NCBI RefSeq assembly: GCF_900094795.1
Contig: NZ_FMBC01000016.1
Location: 1-64,000 of the forward strand
From: Kosakonia oryziphila
Lineage (GTDB): Bacteria; Pseudomonadota; Gammaproteobacteria; Enterobacterales; Enterobacteriaceae
DNA length: 64,000 nucleotides
Reading direction: 5' to 3'
Shown here: positions 7,880-18,090 of the stretch, one piece after another
Numbering within the stretch: the stretch's first letter is position 1
How the letters are laid out: every line of letters begins with the position of its first letter
Translations under genes and position numbers: made by a program
Notes under the pieces: generated by a model
The model's input: only the letters and a program-made list of their open reading frames with translations
Databases searched by the model: none
What the model was told of the DNA's origin: nothing

Positions 7880-8350
7880 CTACTGACAAGGAGGTAGCAT
7901 GACGGTTGTTACGTCATTATCTGTAGAGAGATAACGCGTCGTGCTTTCCGGGCTGTAGATCAGATGTTTGCTACTGCGCAGACCGCGTACGCTATCGACA
8001 TCGGCGCTGTACCATTTTCCTTTGCCCGGCGCAGGCTTACCGGCCCACGGATCGCCGCCCAGCACTTTTTTGTTCAGCGCCCAGGTGCTCCACAGCGAAT
8101 CTTCCGCCTTCCCACTCCAGCCCAATTTGATCGCCTGTTCGCGGGTAACGTACTCAGTGGGCAGCACATTATCACGATTTAGCGTTTTGAGCAGATCCGT
8201 CAGTTTATTCACATCCTGCACGGTCCTTTTGTTCTGTTCCGCCAGTTGCTGGTTGGCTGCTTGTACCACCGCGCTACATTGCGGTAAGTCGGCATACGCC
8301 GGTACAGCGGTTAACACAGCCAGAAATAATATTGGCAGCGTATATTTCAT
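7880..8350 (-). CDS. Secreted barnase-fold protein, apparently catalytically degenerate
   Basis: A 156-residue protein with a signal peptide (MKYTLPILFLAVLTAVPAYA) and a microbial-RNase (barnase) domain. LPTEYVTREQAIKLGW aligns with barnase LPDNYITKSEAQALGW, and GLRSSKHLIYS aligns with GFRNSDRILYS. By my hand alignment the barnase catalytic residues Glu73, Arg87 and His102 correspond to Ser, His and Asn, while Arg83 is kept, so RNase activity is doubtful. Two Cys near the termini (PQCSAV and PPCQ) may form a disulfide in the periplasm. GGAGG precedes the ATG at 8350. It is the fourth gene of the cassette, 19 bases after the lysozyme stop. No barstar-like inhibitor gene is adjacent. Possible roles are a structural or inhibitor protein, or a toxin with different chemistry. 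Confidence 0.65.
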   Translation of the reverse strand: MKYTLPILFLAVLTAVPAYADLPQCSAVVQAANQQLAEQNKRTVQDVNKLTDLLKTLNRDNVLPTEYVTREQAIKLGWSGKAEDSLWSTWALNKKVLGGDPWAGKPAPGKGKWYSADVDSVRGLRSSKHLIYSPESTTRYLSTDNDVTTVMLPPCQ

Positions 8351-8369
8351 TGGAATTCCTCCAGTCAAT

Positions 8370-8825
8370 TCAGTTGACGGGTGCCATAAACAGCGCACGT
8401 TCCGCATCGCGGCGACGGGTCAAGCCGGGGAGAATTTTGCCACCGGCTTTATTCCAGCGCGGAAGCTGGTCCGCCGCCGCCTGGTATTGTCCCTGATTAA
8501 GCAGGCGCAACAGTGTCGAATCCTGCAAATTGCCCAACCCAACGTTAAAGGCGAACGCCACCAGCGCATCGAACTGGTTCTGGTTGAGATCGACAGTCAC
8601 GAGGCGATGAACCCCGCGCTCGGTCATCCCCAGATCCGCCCGCAACAAATCTTCAGCTTCTTTATTACTTAACGCCTGCGGGAAATTCTCCTGCGGCAAA
8701 ATCAAATGGCCGTAGCCAATAGTCCATTTACCGACCGCATCGCGGTACTTCTCCAGGCTTAGCCCTTCAAAAGACTTAATTAATGTCAACCCGGCCGCGC
8801 CGGTGTTTGCTGGTTGATTAGCCAT
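8370..8825 (-). CDS. GH24 phage-type lysozyme (endolysin)
   Basis: A muramidase of 151 residues that would cleave the MurNAc-GlcNAc bond of peptidoglycan. The T4-lysozyme triad is intact: in SFEGLSLEKYRDAVGKWTIG the Glu, Asp (+9) and Thr (+15) match Glu11, Asp20 and Thr26. There is no signal peptide or membrane-anchored (SAR) N-terminus, so it needs another route to the periplasm. The ATG at 8825, with GGAG eight bases upstream, overlaps the stop of the preceding DUF2589 gene (ATGGCTAA), so translation is likely coupled. No other phage lysis, capsid or tail genes are nearby, so this is not a simple prophage remnant. Confidence 0.9.
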   Translation of the reverse strand: MANQPANTGAAGLTLIKSFEGLSLEKYRDAVGKWTIGYGHLILPQENFPQALSNKEAEDLLRADLGMTERGVHRLVTVDLNQNQFDALVAFAFNVGLGNLQDSTLLRLLNQGQYQAAADQLPRWNKAGGKILPGLTRRRDAERALFMAPVN

Positions 8826-9513
8826 TGTCATCACTCCTCACGCTAGATTGGGGAAGAACTTGTCGGGTGTACTCTTCAATCAGCCGCATCACGCTTTCTG
8901 GCGGCTCCAGTACGGTGAACTGCATTTCAATGTCCACATGCCCGCTGTCGCGACCACTGCCTTCGCGGCTCAGCGGCGACATGCTGACGAGGAAGCGGCC
9001 AACCGTGTCATCGGGCGTGCCGGAAACCGCGCTGTGTTGCTCAACGGCATCGGTTCGTACCGTCAAAAAGACCTTCATTTTTTCCAGCATCAGCCCGCGC
9101 GGCGTGGAGAGCGCCACCAGCGGCAAGGTAAAGTGATGTTGATCATCCAGCGCCATTTCAACGACTTTTGGCACCAACCTTCCGTCATCGCTGTGCTCAA
9201 AAAAGGGGTCCAGCGCCTGCATGTACTGATGCGCGATAAGCTGGTTTGCCGCCGATGCGGCGTGCTGCATCCCGCGCGTGATATCCGCCAGTGAAAGAGG
9301 TGCCCCAACCGTGCCACCGGGTGGCGGGCCTTCCGGCGGCGGCGGATCGGGCGGTAGATCCGAAGAGGGCGGATCCACAGGCGGCAACCCGCTGCTCTCT
9401 TCTGTCGACGGATCGTCTGGCGGCATTCCGCGCTCGTCCGGCGGAGCCGTGGGCTGCTCACTCGCCTTCTCTTGCGTATTCCGGTTGCCGCGAAGCCAGT
9501 CTTTTATTGACAT
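8818..9513 (-). CDS. DUF2589 family protein with proline-rich N-terminus
   Basis: A 231-residue protein. Residues 1-75 are a low-complexity Pro/Asp/Glu-rich segment (for example PPSSDLPPDPPPPEGPPPGG). Residues 78-225 are a DUF2589-like domain (LADITRGMQHAASAANQLIAHQYMQ..., then beta-rich sequence ending in MQFTVLEPPESVMRLIEEY). The end LEPPESVMRLIEEYTRQVLPQ parallels RQPPPEALMRVIDFLTDAA of the neighbouring DUF2589 gene, so the two are probably paralogues. GGAG lies six bases before the ATG. It is translationally coupled to the lysozyme. The function of DUF2589 is not known to me; the disordered head suggests a linker or a protein-binding tail. Confidence 0.7.
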   Translation of the reverse strand: MSIKDWLRGNRNTQEKASEQPTAPPDERGMPPDDPSTEESSGLPPVDPPSSDLPPDPPPPEGPPPGGTVGAPLSLADITRGMQHAASAANQLIAHQYMQALDPFFEHSDDGRLVPKVVEMALDDQHHFTLPLVALSTPRGLMLEKMKVFLTVRTDAVEQHSAVSGTPDDTVGRFLVSMSPLSREGSGRDSGHVDIEMQFTVLEPPESVMRLIEEYTRQVLPQSSVRSDDNG

Positions 9514-9526
9514 AGTGCGCTCCGTG

Positions 9527-9552
9527 AAAAATGAGGCTGCAATGCAGCCTCA
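9527..9552 (-). terminator. Internal terminator/attenuator between the two DUF2589 genes
   Basis: On the minus strand a 9-bp perfect stem TGAGGCTGC/GCAGCCTCA with a 3-base loop is followed by TTTTT. It lies after the first DUF2589 gene and just before the ribosome binding site of the second. It should reduce transcription of the distal lysozyme and barnase-fold genes relative to the first gene. Confidence 0.7.
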
Positions 9553-9567
9553 GTGTGAACATCAGAA

Positions 9568-10215
9568 TTAATGCGGTGCGTCAGCCGGTTTTTTTGCAGC
9601 GCCAGCAGGCGTTTCGGGATAGGCATCAAGCTTTTTCGATTCAAGCTTTTGCGCCTCAGACGGCAGAACAGCCGGGCGTGTTGCGGCATCCGTCAGGAAA
9701 TCAATCACACGCATCAGTGCTTCCGGCGGTGGCTGACGTTTAACCTGGGTGTGGATGCTGTATTTCGCGCGGGTATCGGTGGAGCGGGTTTGCTGATCTT
9801 TATGCGAAACACGTCCGCTGATTTTGACGCTGAACGGCCCCCAGCCGACGGACGCTTCCAGCGAAGCTTCTGCATCGGTCTGGCTGCTGCTGGCTTCGCT
9901 CTGGGAGACTTCCAGTTCGAAGTCGATAGTCCCTTCTTCGATGCTGATGTTCGGGTGAGAGATGGCCGCCAGCAGCGGGATGCGCATGGTTTTTTTCACC
10001 ACGCCCTGAATCACGCCTTTCTCGTCGACCACGGTTTCGTCGTAATCGAACTGCACCGACTCCGCTTTACCATCCTTAATACAGACAGAGAGCAGGAAGT
10101 CGGCGTAGGCCTTACTCGCCTGTACTTGTGCCTTGATCATCGCCTGCAACGGGCCGCCGATCATATTTTCCAGCGGTAGTGCATTAATGACCGATCCAAT
10201 GAATTGTGAATCCAT
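9568..10215 (-). CDS. DUF2589 family protein, first gene of the lysozyme cassette
   Basis: A 215-residue protein with the DUF2589 layout: an N-terminal helical segment (FIGSVINALPLENMIGGPL and QAMIKAQVQASKAYADFL), a beta-rich centre, a Ser/Ala-rich stretch (SQSEASSSQTDAEASLEASV), and a conserved PPPEALMRVIDFL helix. The C-terminus is Ala/Pro/Lys-rich and probably flexible. AGGAG with a 7-base spacer precedes the ATG at 10215. It diverges from ahr, so a promoter for the whole cassette should lie in 10216-10450. No signal peptide or membrane span is seen, so it is probably cytoplasmic. Its role is unknown. Confidence 0.7.
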   Translation of the reverse strand: MDSQFIGSVINALPLENMIGGPLQAMIKAQVQASKAYADFLLSVCIKDGKAESVQFDYDETVVDEKGVIQGVVKKTMRIPLLAAISHPNISIEEGTIDFELEVSQSEASSSQTDAEASLEASVGWGPFSVKISGRVSHKDQQTRSTDTRAKYSIHTQVKRQPPPEALMRVIDFLTDAATRPAVLPSEAQKLESKKLDAYPETPAGAAKKPADAPH

Positions 10216-10450
10216 AATGCGTACTCCTGTGAGTTGTACAGAAACATCGTGTTGCGAATTCGCAGGACCCACATTACAGGCCGGGAACGTCTGAAAATAT
10301 TGGCTGGATGACGGGTTAAAACAGGGGAAATGGCCCAGGACGGAAGGCCTGGCTTTGGCGAAACGGGCGGTCTGACGCGCGACATTCTGCCGGAGAAGCG
10401 CCAGATGCCCTACACTTCATGCGTCCCCCTCAAAATCGAAGGAATCCGTA

Positions 10451-11470
10451 ATGAGCATCATCAAAAATTACGTCGCGCCGCAGGCCGGTGCCGCGCTTGA
10501 ATTGCAGGAATACGATGCCGGCCCGCTGGCAGCAGAAGATGTGGAAGTGCAGGTGGATTATTGCGGTATCTGCCATTCAGACTTATCGATGATCGACAAT
10601 GAATGGGGCTTCTCCCGGTACCCGCTGGTGGCCGGACATGAAGTGATTGGCCGCGTGGTAGAATTGGGTAGTGCCGCGCAAAACAAAGGGTTAAAAGTAG
10701 GTCAGCGAGTGGGTATCGGCTGGACGGCGCGCAGTTGCGGGCACTGCGATGCCTGTATCGACGGCAACCATATCAACTGCCTCGAAGGCACGGTGCCGAC
10801 CATTCTGAATCGCGGCGGTTTTGCCGATAAGCTCCGCGCCGACTGGCAGTGGGTGATCCCGCTGCCGGACAGCATCGATATCGAAACCGCCGGGCCGCTG
10901 CTGTGCGGAGGCATTACCGTGTTTAAACCGCTGCTGATGCACAACATCACCGCGACCAGCCGCGTCGGCGTGATTGGTATTGGCGGCCTCGGGCATATTG
11001 CCATCAAACTGTTGCATGCAATGGGCTGTGAAGTGACGGCGTTCAGTTCAAATCCGGCTAAAGAAGCGGAAGTGCGGATTATGGGTGCCGACTATGTCGT
11101 GAACAGCCGCGATCCGGAGGCACTGAAAGCGCTGGCAGGTCAGTACGATCTGATCATCAACACCGTTAACGTCGATCTTAACTGGCAGCCTTATTTTGAA
11201 GCGCTGACCCACGGCGGCCATTTCCATACGGTGGGTGCCGTGCTGAAGCCGCTGGAAGTGCCGGCATTTACCCTGATCGCCGGTGACCGCAGCGTCTCGG
11301 GTTCGGCAACTGGCACGCCGTTTGAGCTGCGCAAACTGATGAAGTTTGCCGGACGCGCCAAAGTTGCACCAACCACTGAGATGTTCCCGATGTCGCAAAT
11401 CAACGAAGCCTTGCAGCATGTGCGCGACGGGAAAGCCCGCTACCGCGTGGTGTTAAAAGCGGATTTCTAA
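10451..11470 (+). CDS. ahr: NADPH-dependent aldehyde reductase Ahr (zinc-dependent)
   Basis: A medium-chain zinc alcohol dehydrogenase of 339 residues, nearly collinear with E. coli Ahr (YjgB), which reduces a wide range of aldehydes with NADPH. Catalytic zinc ligands are in [10 protein letters not shown] and [10 protein letters not shown]. The structural zinc Cys cluster is [15 protein letters not shown]. The nucleotide-binding motif is [16 protein letters not shown], followed by SSNPAKE, which fits NADPH preference. AAGGAATCC precedes the ATG. E. coli also carries ahr between leuX and lptG, so the flank is syntenic; the idn genes found there in E. coli are replaced here by dhaK. Confidence 0.95.
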   Translation: MSIIKNYVAPQAGAALELQEYDAGPLAAEDVEVQVDYCGICHSDLSMIDNEWGFSRYPLVAGHEVIGRVVELGSAAQNKGLKVGQRVGIGWTARSCGHCDACIDGNHINCLEGTVPTILNRGGFADKLRADWQWVIPLPDSIDIETAGPLLCGGITVFKPLLMHNITATSRVGVIGIGGLGHIAIKLLHAMGCEVTAFSSNPAKEAEVRIMGADYVVNSRDPEALKALAGQYDLIINTVNVDLNWQPYFEALTHGGHFHTVGAVLKPLEVPAFTLIAGDRSVSGSATGTPFELRKLMKFAGRAKVAPTTEMFPMSQINEALQHVRDGKARYRVVLKADF

Positions 11471-11539
11471 AACATAATGAAACCGTTGTACGGGTCTGCC
11501 CGATCCGCAAAGTGATCGCGCAGGCCCGATAAGCATCAG

Positions 11540-11575
11540 CGCCACCGGCCAATTGTGCCGGATGGCGGTTTTGCT
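11540..11575 (+). terminator. Terminator between ahr and dhaK
   Basis: GCCACCGGC and GCCGGATGGC form an imperfect REP-like hairpin followed by GGTTTTGCTTT on the plus strand. It sits between convergent genes and abuts the dhaK stop. Confidence 0.55.
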
Positions 11576-13210
11576 TTATTTCGCGATAGCGGCAAACACT
11601 TCGGCAATCGCCACCGCGCCGGGATCGCTTACGCCATCAAGATTTTCACTGTTAACGTACGACGAGCGCCCGGCACCTGCTTTTTGCATGGTTGCCGTAC
11701 TGGCAGCCCCGCTTTTCGCCGCAGAGATGGCGGCCTCCAGCCCATTGTCACGCAATGCTTCCAGCGCTGGTTGCAGTGCATCGATCAGTGTACGATCGCC
11801 CAGATCCGCACCGCCGTAGTGCTTCATCTGTTTGAGCCCCAGCAGTAACGCCTCCGGCAGCGCTGTGCCGCTGTGTAAAGCGTTGCCTGCCGCAGTAAAA
11901 AAGATCGACATCAGCACGCCGCTGGAGCCGCCCATTACCGTTGCCAGCCGTTCGCCGATCAGTTGCAGCAACTGCGCGGTGTTATTCAGCGGCAGCGCCT
12001 CTTGTTCCAGCAGGCGGGCAATCTCACGCGCACCTTCGGCGAAGGTCGAACCGGTATCGCCATCGCCCACTTTCGCATCCAGCGCGTTCAGGCGGTTTTC
12101 CAGGCCAATCAGCGTCTGTAGCGCTGTGCCGACCAGCGCTTTTACTTGTGGATTATCTGAAGGTTCAATCTCCAGCCCTTCATACACCGCGTTGTGCTGC
12201 TGGGTTTTTATCGGCGCGAACGCCACCGGTTTTTGCCAGCCAACGGTTTGCACATTCGCGCAAATCGCCTGCTCGAACATTTCATTCAGGCGCAGCAACG
12301 ACACGGAAAAACCCTTCATATCCAGCGAACTGACCAGCGGCGCAGGGCCAATCAACCAGGCAATCTGATCTTTCAGCGCGGAGTGCGCCAGCTCTTTGGT
12401 CAGCAGCGCCATCTCAAGTGCCGAAACGCCGCCAAGGTTATTGATCAGTACAGCAACGCGATCATCACCCACCGCAGCTTTCAGCGGTTTCACCAGCGTA
12501 TCGATAAGCAACTTGCTGTTCTGCGTCTCGACAATAGAGGCGCCTGGCTCGCCGTGGATCCCCAGTCCAAGCTCTACCTTGCCGCGCTGAATACGCCCTT
12601 CCTCTTCGCTGCCCGGCAGGTTACAGGTCTCCATCGCCAGCCCCAGGCTGTAGACGTTATCGCAAGCCTTTTGCGCGATGTCGCGCACTTCACTCAGCGA
12701 TTTGCCCTTCTCAGCAGCATGCCCGGCAATCTTGTGCACCAGCGCCGTTCCGGCGATGCCGCGCGGCTGTTTGTTATCCGGCAGCGCGATGTCGTCAGCG
12801 ACGATCACCATCTCTACTTTCAGGCCGTAGCGCTTGGCTTTTTCCGCCGCAAGACCAAAGTTAAGGCGGTCGCCGGTGTAGTTTTTAACAATCAACAGGC
12901 AACCGCGATCGCCGGTTACCGCCACGATGGCATTCAGTACCGCATCAACGCTGGGTGAAGCAAACACATCGCCGCAGACGGCAGCCGTTAGCATGCCTTT
13001 GCCGACAAAGCCAGCATGCGCAGGTTCATGGCCGGAACCCCCGCCGGAAATCACCGCTACACGGCTTTTATCCCAGTCCGCGCGAGCCACAATGCGAATG
13101 GCAGGATCAATGTCGAGTCGGACAAGGTTGCCGTGCGGTGCGGATATCACTAAGCCTTCAATGGCGTCATTGACCAGTTGTTTGCGGTCATTGAAAAAGA
13201 ACCTGGACAT
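11576..13210 (-). CDS. dhaK: ATP-dependent dihydroxyacetone kinase, single chain
   Basis: A 544-residue kinase that phosphorylates dihydroxyacetone to DHAP. It has a DhaK domain (1-330; ISGGGSGHEPAHAGFVGKGM, and the substrate-binding His in GLGIHGEPGASI) fused to a DhaL domain (350-544; the Mg/nucleotide motif KVGDGDTGSTFAEG and GGSSGVLMSIFF). This is the Citrobacter freundii-type ATP enzyme, not the three-part PTS-dependent DhaKLM of E. coli. No glycerol dehydrogenase or dha regulon regulator is next to it, so it is a stand-alone gene here. A similar kinase could act on other short sugars, but family membership is clear. Confidence 0.93.
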   Translation of the reverse strand: MSRFFFNDRKQLVNDAIEGLVISAPHGNLVRLDIDPAIRIVARADWDKSRVAVISGGGSGHEPAHAGFVGKGMLTAAVCGDVFASPSVDAVLNAIVAVTGDRGCLLIVKNYTGDRLNFGLAAEKAKRYGLKVEMVIVADDIALPDNKQPRGIAGTALVHKIAGHAAEKGKSLSEVRDIAQKACDNVYSLGLAMETCNLPGSEEEGRIQRGKVELGLGIHGEPGASIVETQNSKLLIDTLVKPLKAAVGDDRVAVLINNLGGVSALEMALLTKELAHSALKDQIAWLIGPAPLVSSLDMKGFSVSLLRLNEMFEQAICANVQTVGWQKPVAFAPIKTQQHNAVYEGLEIEPSDNPQVKALVGTALQTLIGLENRLNALDAKVGDGDTGSTFAEGAREIARLLEQEALPLNNTAQLLQLIGERLATVMGGSSGVLMSIFFTAAGNALHSGTALPEALLLGLKQMKHYGGADLGDRTLIDALQPALEALRDNGLEAAISAAKSGAASTATMQKAGAGRSSYVNSENLDGVSDPGAVAIAEVFAAIAK

Positions 13211-13422
13211 AATTTCCCTAAATGTTGTGAATCGTTACTCAATCATAGCCCGAAGCATAATGGACGTGGCAAAGAACAGAATTTACTGAAAGTAATTACG
13301 GCGTGGTGCGCCCAAAGTCAGTCCGGTAGCCATGCGCTTTGCGCAGGCACACCGCCACGACACACAGTGGAGAAACAAACCACGATACGGCTAAGCCGCT
13401 GAGACATCTCTGCTCTTTTGGT
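13211..13422. other. Gap between dhaK and lptG
   Basis: This stretch contains the presumed dhaK promoter on the minus strand. I see no gene or clear motif in it other than the lptG terminator at its right edge. Confidence 0.4.
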
Positions 13423-13450
13423 AAAAAAAAAGAGAGGTCGCAACCTCTCT
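13423..13450 (-). terminator. Terminator of the lptFG operon
   Basis: On the minus strand AGAGAGGT/ACCTCTCT forms an 8-bp stem with a 4-base loop, followed by a run of Ts. It lies 28 bases after the lptG stop. Confidence 0.85.
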
Positions 13451-13477
13451 TGTTCAATACTCACCTTCGCTGATGTA

Positions 13478-14560
13478 TTAGCTTCTGCGCATCAACAGCC
13501 ACACGCTAATCAGGAAGAACAAGGCGCTTGGCAGCAGCGCACCGACCACTGGCGGGATGCCATACACCAGCGTCAGCGGGCCGAAAATCTGATCCAGCAC
13601 GTAGAAAATGAAACCAAAGCTGATACCGGTCACCACGCGCACGCCCATCGGCACGCTACGCAGTGGGCCAAAGATAAACGATAGCGCCATCAGCATCATG
13701 ACCGCCACCGACAGCGGCTGGAAGATTTTGCTCCACATATTGAGCTGATAACGCCCCGAATCCTGGCCGCTCGACTTCAGGTACTTCACATAGTTGTGCA
13801 GACCGCTGATGGAGAGCGCATCGGGATCCAGTGCCACTACGCCGAGTTTGTCCGGCGTGAGGTTGGTTTTCCAGTCACTGCTGACGGTCTGCGAGCCGGT
13901 TATTTGTTTCGGATCGGTCAGATTCGATTCATCCACCTGTGACAGCCGCCAGGTTTTGCTCTCTGAATCAAATTTTGCCGACGCGGCATAGCGCACAGAT
14001 TGCAAACGACGCTGATCGTTGAAGGTATAAATACTGACGCCGCCAAGCTCATCATCACCTTTCACACGTTCGATGTAGATAAAGTTGTTACCGTCTTTCG
14101 CCCACAGCCCGGCCTGAGTGGAAAGCAGAGAACCGCCGTACATCGACTGCGCACGCTGGTTACGCGCCATCTGCTCGCCTTGCGGCGCAACCCATTCGCC
14201 AATCGCCATGGTCAGCAGAACCAGCGGAATAGCGGTTTTCATCACCGACAGCGCTACCTGCATCCGGGTGTAGCCGGAAGCCTGCATCACCACCAACTCG
14301 CTGCGCTGCGCCAGCATGCCCAGACCGAGCAGCGCGCCAAGCAGCGCCGCCATCGGGAAGAAGACCTGGATATCTTTCGGCACGCTGAGAATGGTGAACA
14401 TCCCAGCGCCCAGCGCGTCGTAACTCCCCTGCCCGACTTTTTTCAACTGATCGACAAATTTGATAATGCCGGAGAGTGACACCAACATGAACAGCGTCAT
14501 CATGATGGTGGAAAAGATGGTTTTCCCGATATAGCGGTCAAGTACGCCAAAAGCCTGCAT
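13478..14560 (-). CDS. lptG: LPS export ABC transporter permease LptG
   Basis: A 360-residue inner membrane subunit of the LptB2FGC complex that extracts lipopolysaccharide and passes it to the periplasmic bridge. Hydrophobic segments near residues 15-35, 60-85 and 95-120 and three near the C-terminus flank a periplasmic beta-jellyroll (140-265), as in E. coli LptG. FGVLDRYIGKTI at the N-terminus is typical. The start is one base beyond the end of lptF, so the two form an operon. The gene is expected to be essential. Confidence 0.96.
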   Translation of the reverse strand: MQAFGVLDRYIGKTIFSTIMMTLFMLVSLSGIIKFVDQLKKVGQGSYDALGAGMFTILSVPKDIQVFFPMAALLGALLGLGMLAQRSELVVMQASGYTRMQVALSVMKTAIPLVLLTMAIGEWVAPQGEQMARNQRAQSMYGGSLLSTQAGLWAKDGNNFIYIERVKGDDELGGVSIYTFNDQRRLQSVRYAASAKFDSESKTWRLSQVDESNLTDPKQITGSQTVSSDWKTNLTPDKLGVVALDPDALSISGLHNYVKYLKSSGQDSGRYQLNMWSKIFQPLSVAVMMLMALSFIFGPLRSVPMGVRVVTGISFGFIFYVLDQIFGPLTLVYGIPPVVGALLPSALFFLISVWLLMRRS

Positions 14561-15661
14561 TTATACCGCTCCTCTACGCGTAAAACGGGCGCGAACCCGG
14601 CGCATCGGCACCGTATCCCACAGGTTCAGCGCCACAGCGAGCGCCAGGTAGACCAGGTTAACCGTCCACATCCAAATCATCGGATCCAGCTTACCTTTCG
14701 CGCCGTTTGAGCGAAGCGCGCTCTGCACCAGGAAGAACACGAGATACAGCAGCATAGCGGGCAGCATCGATAACACGCGTCCCTGACGCGGGTTAACCAC
14801 GCTCAGCGGCACGACCATCAGCGCCATCATCACCACAGTAAAGACAAGCGTTAAACGCCAGTGCAGCTCCGCGCTGGCGCGCGGGGTGTCCGTATTGAAC
14901 AACGTACGCATGTCCATCTGCTCGGTATCAGTCGGATCGAGCGTTACGGTCTGGTGGCCGATGATCGCCTGGTAATTCTGGAAATCCGTGATGCGGAAGT
15001 CGCGCAGCATGGCCGTACCCTCAAAGCGTGTGCCGGTGTTGAGCGTCACCACCTGGGAACCGTCTTTATGCTGGGAAAGTTGGCCGGAATCCGCCACCAC
15101 CACTGACGGACGCGCATTGCCTTTGGGGCGGATCTGCGCAAGGAATACGTTGTTAAAGTGGTCACCTTTAACACCTTCAATAAACAGCACCGAGTTGCCG
15201 TCTGTCGCCTGTTGGAACTGACCCTGCGCCAGCGCCGCCATTCCGGGGTTCGCTTTGGCATCCGCCAGCACCTGATCCTGATGACGGGATGACCACGGAC
15301 CTGCCCACATGACGTTAACCGCAGCGATAATGCCGGTAAACAGCGCCAGCACCATGGCGGCTTTGATCAACACCGCACGGCTCAGACCGCAGGCGTGCAT
15401 CACCGTAATTTCACTTTCTGTATAGAGTTTGCCCAGCGTCATTAGCAGGCCAAGGAACAGACTCAACGGCAGGATAAGCTGCGCCATCTCCGGCACGCCC
15501 AGCCCCAGCAGCGAGAGCACGAGGTTTGTTGGGATTTCGCCATCAGCGGCAGCGCCTAAAACCCTCACCAGTTTCTGACAAAAGAAAATCAGAAGCAGGA
15601 TGAATAGGATCGCAAGCTGGCTTTTTAGCGTCTCCCGCACCAGATATCTTATGATTATCAC
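14561..15661 (-). CDS. lptF: LPS export ABC transporter permease LptF
   Basis: Partner of LptG in the LptB2FGC lipopolysaccharide extractor, 366 residues, the E. coli length. MIIIRYLVRETLKSQLAIL begins the first membrane span. Six spans surround a periplasmic jellyroll domain around residues 130-255. It is divergent from pepA with a 267-base shared control region, the same arrangement as in E. coli. Confidence 0.96.
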   Translation of the reverse strand: MIIIRYLVRETLKSQLAILFILLLIFFCQKLVRVLGAAADGEIPTNLVLSLLGLGVPEMAQLILPLSLFLGLLMTLGKLYTESEITVMHACGLSRAVLIKAAMVLALFTGIIAAVNVMWAGPWSSRHQDQVLADAKANPGMAALAQGQFQQATDGNSVLFIEGVKGDHFNNVFLAQIRPKGNARPSVVVADSGQLSQHKDGSQVVTLNTGTRFEGTAMLRDFRITDFQNYQAIIGHQTVTLDPTDTEQMDMRTLFNTDTPRASAELHWRLTLVFTVVMMALMVVPLSVVNPRQGRVLSMLPAMLLYLVFFLVQSALRSNGAKGKLDPMIWMWTVNLVYLALAVALNLWDTVPMRRVRARFTRRGAV

Positions 15662-17440
<1,779 letters not shown>

Positions 17441-17446
17441 GTCGTC

Positions 17447-17505
17447 ATTGCCGGATGGCTATGATTGCCGGATGGCAGCTATGCCTTATCCGGCTGGAAC
17501 CTCGC
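17447..17505. repeat. REP-like palindromic sequence after pepA
   Basis: Two copies of TTGCCGGATGGC and a following CCTTATCCGGC form a REP-type (repetitive extragenic palindrome) structure in the pepA-holC gap. REP elements often stabilise upstream mRNA or bind gyrase. The remainder, up to holC, shows no gene. Confidence 0.55.
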
Positions 17506-17646
17506 GCAATGCGAACTCTATACCCTATGGATTTCGCGTTGCATCGCGGCGGCAACAGAGCAAACTCCAGGAGCATAGAAAATTATGTGACTGGGTGCGC
17601 GCAGGCAGCCAACAAAGAGGCAGCGTGAAAGACGACGGGTATCAAT

Positions 17647-18090
17647 ATGAAAAATGCGACCTTTTACCTTCTGGACAATGACAACACCGTTGACGACCTA
17701 AGCGCTGTCGAGCAACTGGTGTGTGAAATTGCCGCAGAACGTTGGCGTAACGGCAAGCGCGTGTTGATTGCCTGTGCCGATGAGCAGCAGGCGATTCGGC
17801 TGGATGAAGCATTATGGGCGCGCCCGGCGGAGAGTTTTGTGCCGCACAACCTGGCAGGCGAAGGTCCGCGCGGCGGTGCGCCGGTCGAACTGGCCTGGCC
17901 GCAAAAGCGCAACAGCAGCCCGCGCGATATTCTGATCAGCCTGCGCGCGGAATTTGCAGATTTTGCCACCGCTTTCACAGAAGTGGTAGACTTCGTCCCT
18001 TACGAAGACTCTCTGAAACAACTGGCACGCGAACGCTATAAAGCCTACCGCGTGGCCGGTTTCAACCTGAACACGGCAACCTGGAAATAA
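17647..18090 (+). CDS. holC: DNA polymerase III chi subunit
   Basis: The 147-residue chi subunit of the clamp-loader complex. With psi (HolD) it links the replicase to single-strand-binding protein. [13 protein letters not shown] and the C-terminal [17 protein letters not shown] match E. coli HolC. Its stop overlaps the valS start (TAATG), so the two are co-transcribed and probably translationally coupled. The order pepA-holC-valS is the E. coli order. Confidence 0.95.
   Translation: MKNATFYLLDNDNTVDDLSAVEQLVCEIAAERWRNGKRVLIACADEQQAIRLDEALWARPAESFVPHNLAGEGPRGGAPVELAWPQKRNSSPRDILISLRAEFADFATAFTEVVDFVPYEDSLKQLARERYKAYRVAGFNLNTATWK

Noticed and set aside
8370-10215. The lysozyme region as a prophage remnant
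   Set aside because: No structural, replication, integrase or other recognised lysis genes are adjacent, and the DUF2589 genes are coupled to the lysozyme, so an ordinary prophage leftover is not the best reading.
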